A DNA stretch of 64,000 nt, from contig NW_004624734.1 of assembly GCF_000247695.1 (NCBI RefSeq), forward strand, positions 40,822,573 to 40,886,572, read 5' to 3'. Position 1 is the first letter of the stretch, and each line of letters opens with the position of its first letter. This document shows, piece after piece, positions 35,590 through 47,576 of this stretch. Below the pieces are notes generated by a model. The model was not told the origin of the DNA, made no database searches, and saw only the letters and a list, made by a program, of their open reading frames with translations. Source of the stretch: Heterocephalus glaber (lineage: Eukaryota > Chordata > Mammalia > Rodentia > Bathyergidae). Both the position numbers and the translations under genes were made by a program.

Positions 35590-36250
35590 CGCAGAAGTGA
35601 CACCATCAGACATTTGCTGGTTAAGTCTTAGAAACTGTCTTAGAAATAGTCTTAGAAACTGTTGCAAGATGGCAGTGAAAACAGCACACAAAGGGCCTCT
35701 GAAAAAAACTCTCCTCCACAAAAGCTTCGGAAACACTGGAATAATTGTCCAAATCATGTTTGTCTCCAGAACTCTAGAAATTAAAGGCTCATGTCAGTCT
35801 CAAGAACATTTATTCAAGAAAAATAATTGAATTTTGCTAAGAAAAGTGAGCTTTAGGTGTTTTAATTTTCCCTATTGCTGAAGTCTTCTCTCCAGCTCCA
35901 TGGTACCCTTAAAAATGAACAGTCTGCAACTGTAGTGAAACCAGCAGCAGACAAGCCCCAGAAGGGACGGAAAAGCCCTAGAGCACCTTCAAATGCCACA
36001 TCCAGAGAACCATCATTATTTTACCTTCTTGGTAGCTATGTGGGTATATAAAATTGTGTGCATCCCAGGGACAGCATACATGCTCATGAAAGACCTGAGG
36101 AGGTCCCAAATGATCACTTCTGCTAACTCTGAGGCTCTACAATGGCAGTAGTAAAACCAAAGGCCCAACTGTAGACTGTATGGTGTAGTGTGACTCAGTA
36201 TGCATATAGAGCCCCTTGACAAATACTTGGAGTTGTATTTCAGGCATTTA
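35590..36250. other. Unassigned segment with a short local repeat
   Basis: Contains three near-copies of gtcttagaaa at about 35626-35660 and an open frame, 35597-35830 (+, 77 codons). Patches at 35690-35760 and 35940-36010 are faintly like old L1 5' leader sequence. No gene family was recognised. Confidence 0.3.
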
Positions 36251-36426
36251 AGGAAATTTATGTCCCATAACTAACTGAGTATTAAACTAACAGGTACTTC
36301 AGTGGTCACACATGACAAAGAATGTAGAATTTACAGAACTTGTTAAAAAGAAATTACTAAAGAAGAAAACAAACTACTAGAAAGGAGAGAATCTCTGTAT
36401 CTACATAGTATTCTAAGAAATGAGTT

Positions 36427-36427
36427 C

Positions 36428-36458
<31 letters not shown>

Positions 36459-36470
36459 CGCGCGCACATG
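36427..36470. repeat. (TG)n microsatellite
   Basis: Interrupted TG run ending in tgcgcgcgcaca, directly before a SINE. Confidence 0.9.
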
Positions 36471-36474
36471 TGTT

Positions 36475-36655
36475 ATGGGGAATTGAATGCAGGGCTTTTG
36501 CACTGAGCTACATCTCTGGCCCTTTTTATTTTTTATTTTGAGACCAGGTCTTGCTAAGTTGCTAAATTGCCCAACCTGGGCTTAAACTTGTGATTCTCCT
36601 GCCTCAGCCTCCCGGAGTGCTGGTTACAGACTTGTGACACCACATCCAGCCAGGG
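36475..36655 (-). mobile_element. Composite B1-dID SINE
   Basis: ID half (atggggaattgaatgcaggg, gctacatctctggccc) and B1 half (ttgagaccaggtcttgctaa, ctcctgcctcagcctcccgg). Confidence 0.85.
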
Positions 36656-36659
36656 TCAC

Positions 36660-37050
36660 TTTACTACACAGGTTAATGTTCCACAATCTGCCATCAGTGA
36701 GCTGGAGTCCCAGGAGAATGGGTAGTATAGGTCTAGTCTGAGTCCAAAGGCTCAAGAAACAGTATTGCTGAGTGTGTAAGTCCACATCTGCGGCAAGAGA
36801 AGACCAATGTCTGAGATCAAGCAGTAAGACAGTGACCTAATTTTTCTCCATCAGCATTTGTTCTCTTAAAGTCCTTGATGAATTGATGATGCCTTTCTGC
36901 ACCAAGGAGCCAATCTGCTTTGTTAGTGAACTAATTCAAATGCTAGTCTCTTCCAGAAACACCCTCATAGACATACTAAGCAATAATGTTATACGGGACC
37001 CCTGTGACTTATCTGGTTGACATATAAAACTAACCATCATGCAAGAACCA
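36660..37050 (+). mobile_element. LTR-like repeat, copy 2 of the unnamed family
   Basis: Text such as ccacaatctgccatcagtga, gtctagtctgagtccaaagg, ctcttccagaaacaccctca and ttgacatataaaactaacca matches the widespread eutherian repeat also seen at 25648. The 5' part is missing. Confidence 0.6.
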
Positions 37051-37139
37051 CTCCTCCAAAACTATGATCCATATACCATGAAATAAAAGGTAGTCAATAC
37101 AAGCTGTCCTGGAAGAAGTAGAGGCATTGGATTTATTAA

Positions 37140-38030
37140 ATAAAAGCTTTAAACTAGTCATTTTAAATGTTAAAAAGTTAAAGAAAATCATATTTAAAGA
37201 ATTTAAGGAAACTACAAGAAAAATAACTCAGCAAATTGAGACTATTAGTAAAGAGTAATAATATAAGAAGACCAAACTGAAATCCTGAAGTTGAAAGTTT
37301 CAGTAACTAAAGTAAAAATTTGATTAGAAGGCTTAAACAGCAGGTTTGAACTGGTAAAAGAAAGACTCAAAGAACTTGAAGCTAGATCAATTGATATTAT
37401 GAAGTATGAGGAACAGAAAAAAAAAGGAAAGAAGGAAAATGAATAGGCCCTTAAAGACCTGTAGGACACAGTCATGTGTACCAACATCTTCACAATGAAA
37501 AGTCCCTAAGGAGATGAAAGGAAAAGGCAAAGAGAACATTTGAAAAGTGAATGGTTTACAATTTCTGAAATTTGATGAAAAACTTTAATGTATACAATTA
37601 ATAAAATTAACAAACTTCAAGTAGAAAAAATATTAAAGAAATCCATATGTAAGCTGGGTGCAGTGGCGCTTACCTATAATCCCAGCATTCAGGAGCCTCA
37701 GGCAGGAGGATCACTGTCAATTTGAGGCCAGCTTGAGCTACATAGTGAGTTCAAGGCCAGCCTAAGCTTCATAGTGAGATGCTATCTCAAAAACCAAAAC
37801 AAAACAGAAAGAAAAAAAGAAATTCATATACAGATAGTAGACATGATATGATCAAGCTGCCAAAACCAAAGAAGGAATCTTGAAAGCAGCCAGACAGAAA
37901 TGATTCATCACATACAAGAATTCTCAATAAAACTAACAGTTGATTTCTCATCAGAAAAGTTGGAAGCCAGAAGGCAATAGGATGACATATTCACAGTGCT
38001 GAAAAAAGATTGCCAATCAAGAGTTCCTGT
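37140..38030 (+). pseudogene. L1 ORF1 remnant
   Basis: Old L1 sequence covering ORF1. It runs from a Lys/Glu-rich coil region (about 37340-37450) to the conserved C-terminal coding part (gaaggaatcttgaaagcagc; ttgatttctcatcagaaaag; agaaggcaataggatgacat). Many stops. It ends abruptly at the junction with the MaLR element at about 38031. Confidence 0.8.
37653..37808 (+). mobile_element. B1-type SINE inside the L1 remnant
   Basis: gctgggtgcagtggcgctta, gcctcaggcaggaggatcac and a duplicated 'gagttcaaggccagcctaag' part. The flanks aagaaatccatatg and aagaaattcatata form an imperfect duplication. Confidence 0.88.
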
Positions 38031-40106
38031 AGAAGAGGTGGGTCATTAGGGGTGTGGCCTGGAAGGGTTTATATGCCTCCTTGGTTCTTGAAATCTCTCT
38101 GCTTCCTGTCTTCCATGCCATGAGTAGCTCTTCAGTGCTATGCCATCCTTCCTCAGGGCCAGCTGACTATAGACTGAAATGTGAATAAAAATAAATCTCT
38201 CCTCCTTTAAGGGTATTCGGTATTGTGTCTCAGTAACAAGAAAGTGACTAAGACAGATTTTAGTACTGCAGAAGTGTGGTTGTTGTGAGTATACTTGACT
38301 ATGTGGTTCAGAACCCTTTGGAACTGGTTTCTGGAAGAAATCTGGAAAGGTTTGGAGAAGCCAGTTAGAGAAGCAGCTCTATAATGGTATAAGCTGAGCT
38401 TGATGGGAGATTCTGGTCAGAACTCAGAAGGCCAGACTGCTGATAGAAATACAACTGGTAAAGACCAAGCTTAAGATATTTCAGTTGGGAACAAGGATTC
38501 CATTGGCATTTGGACTTCAGATCATGTGTGTTATGCTCTGGCAGAAAATTTGTCTACATTTTGTTCATGTCCTAAGATGTTGTGGGAAACTGGGATTAAG
38601 GGTGGTGGACTAATTAATCCAGTGGAGGAAATTTCAAGACAGCTCAACCTTTGAGGTGTGGCACCGGTATTGTTGGTGGCTTTTAGCCAGCTCTACATTG
38701 AGAGTCAAGAGCTGAATGATTTTAAAAGTCTTCAGTTTCCCCAGAAAGTAGGCTTTTGTGGAGTCAGGACCTGTAAAGTTTTGGCAGAGTACAGTTTGGT
38801 TGCTGAAAATATTAGCATTAAAAAGAAAGCGAGTACTTTACAATAGGACAATAGAAAAGATAACTTAAGTGCACCACAGGAACCAGCAAGACCCTACCAT
38901 TTGTGGGTTCAAAATTGCAAAAGTGAAAGACAGTGCTTTGAAAAGAAAGCACTAGAGTATTTTGCCTGAGGAGACTGGCCACCTAGAGAAGTGATTCCCT
39001 GGGATTCAGTCCACAGTGCTCGAACATCCAGGCACTCAGAGGCCAGTGGATCAGTGATTCAAGGGGTCTGGCTACAGCTCAAGCTGGTGGCAAACCTTGG
39101 TATCATCCACATTGCTTTTACAGGCATGCAGAATGAAAGAGTTATGAGACTAGTAAAACTTCCACCCAGATTTCAGAAGAAGGGCTGGGAGGCCATGGAG
39201 TGTAGCCCTGAGAAGTCAGTGTGTGAAGCTGTGAGTACAGTGGAGACCCCAGGAAGTTGATCATCTGAGGAAAGCCACAAGGAGTAAGAGGCCATTAGGG
39301 CTGCAACCACCAGCAATGCCGTAGAAGTGGAGCCATCCAAACCCTTTGGAGTTAACATCTCACAGTTATAACTTGCCTTGGGTGCTGGGCATGGCAGCTA
39401 TGGGATTCACTGTTTGCCCTGCTGGGTTTCAGTCTTGCTTTGGTTTCATTGCTCTATCTCCCAATTTCTCCCCTTTGGAATAGAAATGTTTATCTTGTGC
39501 CATTGTAACTTGGGAATGTTGAACTTTCTTTTGATTTTTACAGGAGCTCAGTGTTTTACAGCTAAGAGTTTTCCTTAAGTCTCAGAGGAGACTTTGGACT
39601 TGGACTTTTCAGCAATGTTGAAATTAATAAAACTGACAACGCTTAAAAATGGACTAAATGTATTTTGCATAAAGGGATGCACATGAGTCTTTTGGGGGGT
39701 GGGGCAGACTGTTAGGATTTATAGTTAGATGTCCACCCTCGTGGACATCATAGGTAGAGCTTTTAAGAGGTGACTGGATCATGGAGGTACGGTATGTATC
39801 AGTGAAACTCATCTAATGTTGAGTTTACAGCTAAATATAATGTTGGGAGTACAGCCCGGTCATCAGAGGAGGTGGTTGGGGAGGTCTTGAAGGTTATATT
39901 TCCCTCCCTCACTCCCTCCTCCACCCTCTCCATTTTCCCACTGTATTTCCACAAGAAGTTCTTCTCTGCTATGTGGCTCTGCCATGCCATTATGCCTGGG
40001 AGCCAGCCAACTATGGACTGTAAATGTAAGCCAAAAGAAATCTTTCTTCCTTTACTTTGTGGATTTCAGGTATTTTGTCCCAGCAAAGAGGAAAGTGACT
40101 AAGACA
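38031..40106 (+). mobile_element. MaLR (ORR1-like) LTR retrotransposon, nearly complete
   Basis: A 5'-truncated LTR (38031-38255) ends gtgactaagaca. It is followed by a primer-site-like ttttagtactgcagaagtgt, a non-coding internal region (38256-39709), a polypurine tract (ttttggggggtggggcagac), and a complete 3' LTR (39710-40106) starting tgttaggatttatag and ending gtgactaagaca. Both LTRs have the aataaa-type signal and the 'ggtattttgtcccagcaaag' R/U5 text typical of rodent MaLRs. MaLRs have no envelope gene and depended on other elements' enzymes. The lost 5' LTR portion and the missing L1 sequence at the same junction point to one deletion. Confidence 0.85.
39710..40106 (+). repeat. 3' LTR of the MaLR element
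   Basis: A 397-bp LTR directly after the polypurine tract, with a TG start and CA end. It contains a pyrimidine-rich block (39900-39940) and ccagccaactatggactg. That last string shows the unoccupied form of the site where the Tigger element inserted in the related LTR at 53255. Confidence 0.85.
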
Positions 40107-41620
40107 AGAGACAAAGAGGAACATTTCATAATAATAAAAAGGTCAACCCACTCAGAAGATATAACAATTATACACATATATGCATTTAACAACAGATCCT
40201 AAAATGGATAAAGGAAAAACAGAATTTAAGGGAGAAATAGAAAATTCATCAGTAATACTAATACTGTACTTCCAATAATGCACAGAACAGCTGGAGAGAG
40301 ACGGAGAGAAGATTCAATAGTAACATCAGGAATGAAAAAGACACCATTAGCAATTTTGCAGAAATGAAGAGGATTATAAAGGAATAGTGTGAACAATTCT
40401 ATGCCAAAATATTAGATTATTTATTTAGATGAAATGGGCAAATTCCTAGAAAGATATCACTGACACTGATTTAAGAAGTAGAAAATCTGAGCTAGGTAGG
40501 GTAGTACAGGCCTGTAATCCCAGCAGGAAGGGAGGCGGAGGCAGGTGGATTATAACTTTGAGCCCCACTCAGACAGTTTAACAAAACCTTGTCTTAAAAT
40601 AAAAAATAAAAAGGTTTAAGGATGTATCTCAGTGGTAGAGAGTCCTCAAGTTCAATCTTCCCTGCCAAAGACAAAAAAAAAAAAAAAGAAAGAAAACTCA
40701 AAATTGAGTAGACTTAGATCAAGTACAAAGATTGATTTAGTAATCAAAAATATTCTACAGAGAAAATTCCTGGAACAAATGACTTCACTGTTGAATTCTA
40801 CCAAATATTTAAAGAAGAATTAACAACAACCTTTCATGAACTCATCCAAAAAATAGAATGTTTGGGACATGTCCCAACTCACTCTATGAGACCAGTATTC
40901 CTATGATGCCAAAGCCAGACAAATTATGACAGGGAAAGAAAAGTATAACTTTATCCTTTATGAAAATAGATACAAATATCCTCAACAAAATACTAGCAAA
41001 CTAAACCCCACAAAAAGTTTATAGTCACAATCATAGTCATATTCCTTTGTAATTTATTGCAAGAATGCAAGTTTGTTTTAACATTTTAAAGTCAACCAAT
41101 GTATTATACCATGTTAACAGTGAAGGACCAAAACCACACTATTATTTCAAGACATACAGGAAAGACATTTGATAAAATAACACCCCTTTCTGATGCAAGC
41201 ATTTAACAAAGCAGGAATTGAAGGGAATTTCCTATACCTGATAAAGGGCATCTACAAATCCCCATAATTGATATTATATTTAAAGACTTAGTCTTTTCTC
41301 CCTAAAATTCAGCACAAGACAAGGGTATGCACTATTGCCATTTCTATTCAGCATTGTATTGAAAGTTCTAACCAGAGAAATTAGGCAAGAAAAGGAAATA
41401 AAAATATCCATATTGGAAAGGAAGAAGTGAAGTTTTCCTGTTCACAGATGAATGATGCTCTATATAGAAAATTCTGTGTTCATGAGAAAGCTACAAGAAC
41501 TAATAAATGAATTCATGAAAGTCACAGGGTGAAAGATCAACACACAAAAATCAGTTGTGATTCTGTATACCAGCAGTGAGTAGTGGAAAATTAAGAAAAC
41601 AATTCCATTTATAACAGTAC
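40107..41620 (+). pseudogene. L1 ORF2 remnant (continuation after the MaLR)
   Basis: L1 text resumes immediately (agagacaaagaggaacattt, atataacaattatacacata), covering the mid-endonuclease region. The reverse-transcriptase region follows: aattcctggaacaaatgac near 40763, a fingers region near 40870-41000, and the palm near 41150-41480. Numerous stops, and no intact FADD-encoding box. The 40494 SINE interrupts it. It ends near 41620 without a 3' UTR. Confidence 0.8.
40494..40690 (+). mobile_element. Composite B1-dID SINE inside the L1 remnant
   Basis: gagctaggtagggtagtaca, ggcctgtaatcccagcagg, then an ID half (ggtttaaggatgtatctcag, caagttcaatcttccctgcc) and a long A tail. Confidence 0.82.
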
Positions 41621-41924
41621 CTCCTTCCTATTAGCACTTGACTTCCTTTCTGGGAGCCTTCCTTTTGTGTGGCCTTGGTAGGAATCAGAACTCACCTCTT
41701 GTCACAGAAGCTGAAGGGGCTAGGTCCTTCCTGGAAACATAATTCACATAGACCAGGTAATTCTGATGCATACTTCCAATACTCTGAATCTGGAACCATT
41801 AAGAAATTCTAATTCTGATCCAAATAATTTCCTTATTGTTGTGCTTCCTTTCTTCCACCCATATGTGAAGACAACCTACCTTTCCATGGCTGACAACCTA
41901 TTTTATAGACATGCTTTCTGTTTT

Positions 41925-42020
41925 CGTTTGTGACAAGGTCTTGCTATGTAGCACGGGATGTCCTCAAACTTGCAATTCTCCTGCTTTAGCCTCCCAAGTG
42001 CTGGGTTGCTACATCTGGGT
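41925..42020 (-). mobile_element. Truncated B1-type SINE
   Basis: tgacaaggtcttgctatgta, cctcaaacttgcaattctcc and tagcctcccaagtgctgggt. Confidence 0.75.
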
Positions 42021-42293
42021 GACATATTTTATTAAGAGGGAATTTATAGTGGTAAGGTATTCTTATATTTCTGATTGAAATGCTCTGTATTAAAACACAA
42101 GATATCATTGCTTTTAGAGTCCTTAAATGCTTTTTTAAAAGAAATTTTTAGCTCTAGGCACTTTTTATTTCTCACAGTTCTGGAGGTTGAGAAGTCTAAG
42201 ATGAAAACACTAGCAGAAGACACTGCTTTCTAGTCCACAGATCTTACCTTCTCTCTGTGTCCTTTCATGGTGGAATGGGCAAGGCAGCCTTTT

Positions 42294-42386
42294 TTTTTCT
42301 TTTTTTTTCTTTCATGCTGGGAATTGAACTCCGGTCCTTGTACTTGCGAGGCAGGCAGCGAAACCACTGAGCTAAATCCCCAGCCT
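42294..42386 (-). mobile_element. ID-type SINE inside the MST-like LTR
   Basis: Reverse-strand ID SINE (gctgggaattgaactccggt, ccactgagctaaatcccca) with a T-rich tail. The duplication aaggcagcctttt lies at 42281-42293 and 42387-42399. Confidence 0.93.
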
Positions 42387-42509
42387 AAGGCAGCCTTTTA
42401 TAAGGACATTAATCCCAATCATTAGGGTTCTGCCCTCATTACCTAATAGTCTTCAACAGGTTCTATGGTACCTTCCTAATACCTTAATCTTAGGGGTAGG
42501 GACCCCTCC

Positions 42510-42665
42510 CTCTCTTTCCTTCCTTCCCTTTCCTTCCCTTCCCCTTCCTTCCTTCCTTCCTTCCTTCCCTCCCTTCCCTTCCCCTTCCTTCCTTCCCTCC
42601 TTCCTTCCTTCCTTCCTTCCTTCCCTCCTTCCTTCCTTCTCCCTCTCTTTCTTCTTCCCTCCCTC
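42510..42665. repeat. (CCTT)n / CT-rich microsatellite
   Basis: Long interrupted cctt/ccctt tract. The minus-strand open frames here (Gly/Arg/Lys/Glu-rich) are artefacts of this repeat. Confidence 0.95.
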
Positions 42666-42689
42666 TCTCCCTTCACTTCTTCCCCTATT

Positions 42690-42875
42690 TTTGGTAGTAC
42701 TGAGAATTGAACTGAAGGAATATTGAACTACATTTCTACTTCTTTTTTGAAAAAAAGAAAATTTATTGTGAGACAACCTCTTGCTAAATTGCTCAGATGA
42801 AATTTGAACTTGTGATTGTCCTCTCTCAACCTTCTGCGTAGCTGAGATCATAGGTGTATACCACCATGTCTGGCC
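42690..42875 (-). mobile_element. Composite B1-dID SINE
   Basis: tttggtagtactgagaattg, ttgtgagacaacctcttgct and ggtgtataccaccatgtctgg. Confidence 0.75.
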
Positions 42876-43403
42876 TCAGGATTTTAAAACATAGATTTTG
42901 GGGGGGGCAACATAAACATTCATTTCCTTGAATGCCCTGATCAAATTCATTATCTTTGCTTAGAGGAATCTGAAAGGGGAAGTTGTGCAATAGGGCTGGT
43001 GTCAGGGCATGTGACCCTTGCAACCACATAGGCCTAGAAAGGCCTTGTGCTCGGTTCTTTTGTCCTGTCACAGGCTTGTAATTCTTAATTAATTCTTGAT
43101 ATTTTCTAACAAGGGCTTTTTTTCATTTTCTCTTGGACCTGGCAAGTTATATAGCTAATCTTGCGTGTAAGACATATAAACAATTTAAAAAATTATATGA
43201 GAACACAAAATTCCAAGGCTGACTCTTTTGTACATGGTTTTTATTAATTTGTTTGTTCAATCAGTGGATCACAAACATTTATTGCACTCCTACCATATTC
43301 TAGAGCTGGGTAATAATCAAGAATAAGATAGACGTGGTACCAGCCCAGTGCAGCTGTAATTTAGTGCTTTTCAAACATTTTTTGACCACGACCTAGTACA
43401 AAC

Positions 43404-43408
<5 letters not shown>

Positions 43409-43433
<25 letters not shown>
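43409..43433. repeat. (TG)n microsatellite
   Basis: About 12 TG units. Confidence 0.93.
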
Positions 43434-43437
<4 letters not shown>

Positions 43438-43659
43438 AAAAATTACTTCACTTTATGTGTAAATATATAACATTTTGTATATTAGTTCATATATATATGT
43501 ATAAGTTGAAGAAAAATGAAACACATAGACCCTCGCTATGTGGAATGCACTCTGCTATTCTGTATTATTTTCTTTTAAAGGTGTTTAGTTACAACTTACT
43601 GATTTAATTTCTTCAAGTTTACATTTAGTGGCAGAGCTGGTGTAGACCCAGGTCTGTCG

Positions 43660-43860
43660 GGCTCCAAAGCCCAAGCTTTCAACCACTTCTCACTGCTACC
43701 TCCAGAAATAGTCAACAGAGCAGAAGACCTGGTTTCTAAGGCCCAGTCCTGCCACATAATTCACATGAGACATGCCACAGATCTTTTAGGTTCTCTAGAG
43801 CTTAATTTTCTCCCCAGTGAGCCTAACAATAATATATGAGGAAGTACAAGTACTTCCTGT
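43660..43860 (+). repeat. MIR-like remnant
   Basis: gaagacctggtttctaaggc, cagtcctgccacataattc and gagcttaattttctccccag are in MIR order. Confidence 0.6.
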
Positions 43861-44379
43861 GCTGTAACGGATTCTGGCACTGTAAGGAATGTTACTAAGG
43901 GTAATATCAGCTAAGGCAAAGACAACGTGCTCCTTGGAAAGTGATGATGTATTTGTGTTCCTCAGATTTTGCAGAATTTGTGTCCCTCTGTTCTGCTTGA
44001 GTGGGTCTCTCTATCAGTTCATACATCTTTCAAACCTTCCGCCTTGGGTGAATAAATGAATTCAGGCTACTTTTAAAAATCATAATTTCCTAAGCAAAAA
44101 CAATTGTTTTATTGAGCCATTTCTTTAGAATGGAGCGATACTCAACATTGTATCCCCAATGTCGTATCAGACAGTTCTTTGAGTAGTTGTGAAAAATACA
44201 GAAAATGGGGTAGTAGATCGCTTCAGAAACTTGCTAACCCTTTCCCTTTCCTTTGTCAGCTGAAGATCTATTACCAACCTGCAAAAAGCAAATACACAAA
44301 TAAGCAAAAACCTAATCAGTCCCTTTGACAGCTTCAAATAAATCTATTTTTTCTAATACAGTTTTTTTACATTTTAATA

Positions 44380-44780
44380 CAGGTAGAAAATACATGTTTA
44401 TTGTAGAGAATTGGAAGATATACAGGCACAAAGAAAATAAAACTCATCAGGGTAATATAACCCCATGAGAAAACAACTGTTAACACTGTGCTTATATATG
44501 AGAAAATGAATGCTTACTGATAATTTTAAAATTTACCACCAATTGTGAATATTTTTGTGTCAATTAATATTCTTTAAGAACATGATTTTTAATTAGTATG
44601 TAATATTCCACATTATAAGTCATTCAGTCAATTCCCTATGGTAGAACATTCATATTGTTTCCATTGAGACTTTCACCAGGGCTTAGAAGAATATTTTTGT
44701 ATTTAAATGTGCATATTTCTAATTATTTATATAGGGTATAGCCCAAGAAGTGAAATTACTTGATTGGCTAGCTTTCTCTT
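44380..44780 (+). mobile_element. Old L1 3' end (L1M-type)
   Basis: aaatacatgtttattgtaga, aaacaactgttaacactgtg, tatgtaatattccacattat and cccaagaagtgaaattactt match the 3' region of ancient L1M elements. No coding part remains. Confidence 0.65.
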
Positions 44781-46079
44781 TATATTGCTTTATTGATCAA
44801 ATAACAGAAATCACCACAAGCATTTACTGCAAGGTGTTGGGCAGCCTACAGATCCATCAGGGAAGGCTGAGCCTTAGGGTTAGACAGTGGTTGGAAACAG
44901 GAAGGCTGTGCAGTCAGAGCTCCAGCCAAGTCCCCTGTGTGGATCTCGTCCAGCTGGGATGCCTCTGCCACTGAGGCTGAACAAGTGCTTGCCGGTGCTG
45001 GCTCTGGGCCTGGGTATTGGACATCAGACACCAAGCTGGCAGCTCTTCCCTGCTGGCTCTCAGAAGCTGGATGCTACTGCTGTAGCAGGAGGAGTTGTGT
45101 TCTCTCCCCGCTTCTGGGCGTGACTAGCTACAGACACACAGTCTTAGGTTGTGTCATCTGAGGGCCCACATCCAGGGCTAGGAATGAGCATCTCTCCCAT
45201 CAGAGGGAATGAACTTTACCCAGTGTCAATATTCACAGGAAGGGAAAGTCTACCCACCAGTAGTTAGGCAGAAAATAGTGCCTTAGCCTTGCTTTAATTT
45301 ATACTATTTGTTTGCTAGAGAAGAAGGACATCTTTCATAGCTCTATTGTTAATTTGTGATTTCTCTTTTGTGAATTGTATAATCACATATCTTTGGAAGA
45401 TTTTTCCATTGAAATAGTTACCTCTTTTGTAAGAGGTATTTTAACAGTGAGACTATGAATGCTTTGACAGACATATATGTTTCATCTTTTCTCCATTTTG
45501 ACCTTTAACCTCATTTGGGAAATTTTAACATTAGCCTGAAGAAATTTAACTATTTTATCAAGTTAATTCTATTACCTTTTCTTGTTATGACTTTATATTT
45601 TGCTTTTAAATTTGAGCTTTCTCTAATCTGAAGAAAGAGAATCACCTTTATTTCTCTAATCTGGAGTAACATAGAAATTCACCTATATTTTATGACTAAT
45701 CTACATAACTTTAATCTCTTAAACTTCAGATGAACTAGTGACAAGATCATGAAGCTGTAGAAGGTAGATTTATGTCCTGAAGTATAGGAGGGACCCTTTT
45801 CTCAATTCAGCAGAGGTAACACAGGAGGGGTACTCTTTCCTTGGCTGGCTCCAGAGAGCAGGTTAAGGCCCCCTGGAGAAACTGCAGACTAGATATAGAT
45901 TGGTCAGGTACTAACATAGCCTACTGTGTGTGGACTTTAGTCAACCAACTGTGGCAAGAAAGTGGAAAAATAGAAAAAAGATTTGTAGAAAAATAGAAAA
46001 GATTTATAACTATCAGTCTGTTTGAAAGACAGTCGAATCTCCATACCCCAAATTTCCTTTCCCCTCAGAATATATGTAG
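44781..46079. other. Unassigned stretch
   Basis: 44800-45240 is moderately GC-rich and open in several frames (for example 44887-45123 + and 44846-45034 -) with no family features. It may be an unrecognised repeat. The rest is AT-rich with nothing seen. Confidence 0.35.
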
Positions 46080-46870
46080 GAGACCATCAGGGTGGTGGGG
46101 TGGATATAGTAAAATGGAAAACAGGATTTTGTTGCTCGAGAATGAAGTTATTTCTTATTGACCTGGAAGCAGTTGCTTCTGAGTTTCCCATGTTGCTGTA
46201 GGTACTGCAAGAGTTGGTAAGTAGCTGAGTGTGAGGCCTGGAGGTGGGAAGGTGCGGGGAAATGCCCCCGTAGTAGCTAGAAGGGCAGCAGCAGCAGCTA
46301 GCAATCTGCAGGGAACAGGTGCAGGTTAGGCGTGCCAAGAAAGAGGTACAGAACTAATGCCCACAGGACTCCCTTCAAGGCCAGTGTGGGGGTAGCTGTT
46401 CTAGTGGCCTCCTCTTCACTGTGTTGGTGAGGGAAAGATTCTTGCTCTGGGATTATGGGGATGGCTGAACACCCGACACCTGACCCTGGATGGAAGAGTT
46501 TAACAGTGGTTTATTAGTCACATAAGCTCACAGCCTGGGGGAGGAGGACATTGCCCACTGTGCAGGCCTAAATGGGGCTGCTCTTAGGAACAGAGTGAGC
46601 AGCCAGGGGCTGGGGGAGCAGGCTGAAGAGCATGAAGAGTGTGTGGTGCCTCCCAATTGCCGCAGGAGGACGTGACTAGCTTGTTTGAATGTTTCTGTAG
46701 TGGGCAGGATGCTGACACATGCGACTGAGGGATAAGCAGGAACTCTGCCTGGTCCTGTTGATAAAGGAGGGCTGTTTGGCCCAGAGGGCTAATCCACAAG
46801 AGCAGGGGAGGGAGGGGAATTGCAGTTAGGCCACTAAGATCTCAGGGCACACAGAATATGGAACCTTAAT
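46080..46870. other. Unassigned moderately GC-rich stretch
   Basis: Contains ggcagcagcagcagctagc near 46285 and short open frames on the minus strand (46087-46338, 46584-46799). Pieces look like an LTR or other repeat, but no family could be named, and no exon-like structure stands out. Confidence 0.3.
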
Positions 46871-47576
46871 TTCAGGCCCTGTACCACAAGAACACTGAAG
46901 GCCATGGTTATTGTTGCATTCCACTAGTTATAAGGAGAGAAAAATTCAAAGAAAAAAACTCAGGTCTTGGGCAGAAATTACTTTATAACTCCAAAAATTA
47001 GGGGTGTCTATACAAAATGGCAGAAGTAACAAAAATCCTCTAAACAGGTTAGGTTTCAAAGGATTCAGCCAAGAAGTATCCCATCCAATGTTGCAATCAG
47101 GAGACTGCTTATTGGCCCAAACCTGGGTCCTGTGGACTTAGTGGGGACAGTGGCTAAGGGTAATTAAGTTGCCCTAATCAAAACGTGTTCATCTTTCAGC
47201 TGATGTTGTGCATGCTGCAGGGAAAGGGGAAGAGAAAGTGAATCCCATGTGCCTGGCCTCTATTGGCACACATATTCGGTAACTCAGGTAGAGGCAGTGG
47301 GAATTTACCTCAGCAGGTGGCTATAGGAAGCAGCCAGGGAAATTCTGGGGGCTTCCCAGGGACCTTCTGTCATAGTCCAACAGAAGTTGCTGGCATGGTA
47401 CTTTCCAAACTGACCAGCCCTATCTTGGATGCAGGTTTAGTAACATAAAAGACAAAGTCCCACATTATTTGGTATTTTATCAAATATTTGACGAGTATCT
47501 ACGAAACATTCAGAATTCTCTATCAGGTCACACAATAAGAACCCCTCCCTTAAAGAGCTCTCAAGATCCTTGTGGA
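46871..47576. other. Stretch without recognised features
   Basis: Nothing recognisable. The open frame at 47263-47448 is short and unsupported. Confidence 0.4.

Larger units (their letters stand above)
42160..42930 (-). mobile_element. MST-like MaLR LTR with nested insertions
   Basis: Reverse-strand MST/MaLR LTR text is split in three: ttatttctcacagttctgga to catggtggaatgggc, then ataaggacattaatcccaat to ccttcctaatacctt, and finally agattttgggggggg followed by acataaacattcatttcc near 42895-42925. An ID SINE, a (CCTT)n tract and an old SINE separate the parts. An old LTR that served as a landing site. Confidence 0.7.

Noticed and set aside
42453..42851. 132-codon minus-strand frame rich in Gly, Arg, Lys and Glu
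   Set aside because: It is the (CCTT)n microsatellite read on the other strand.
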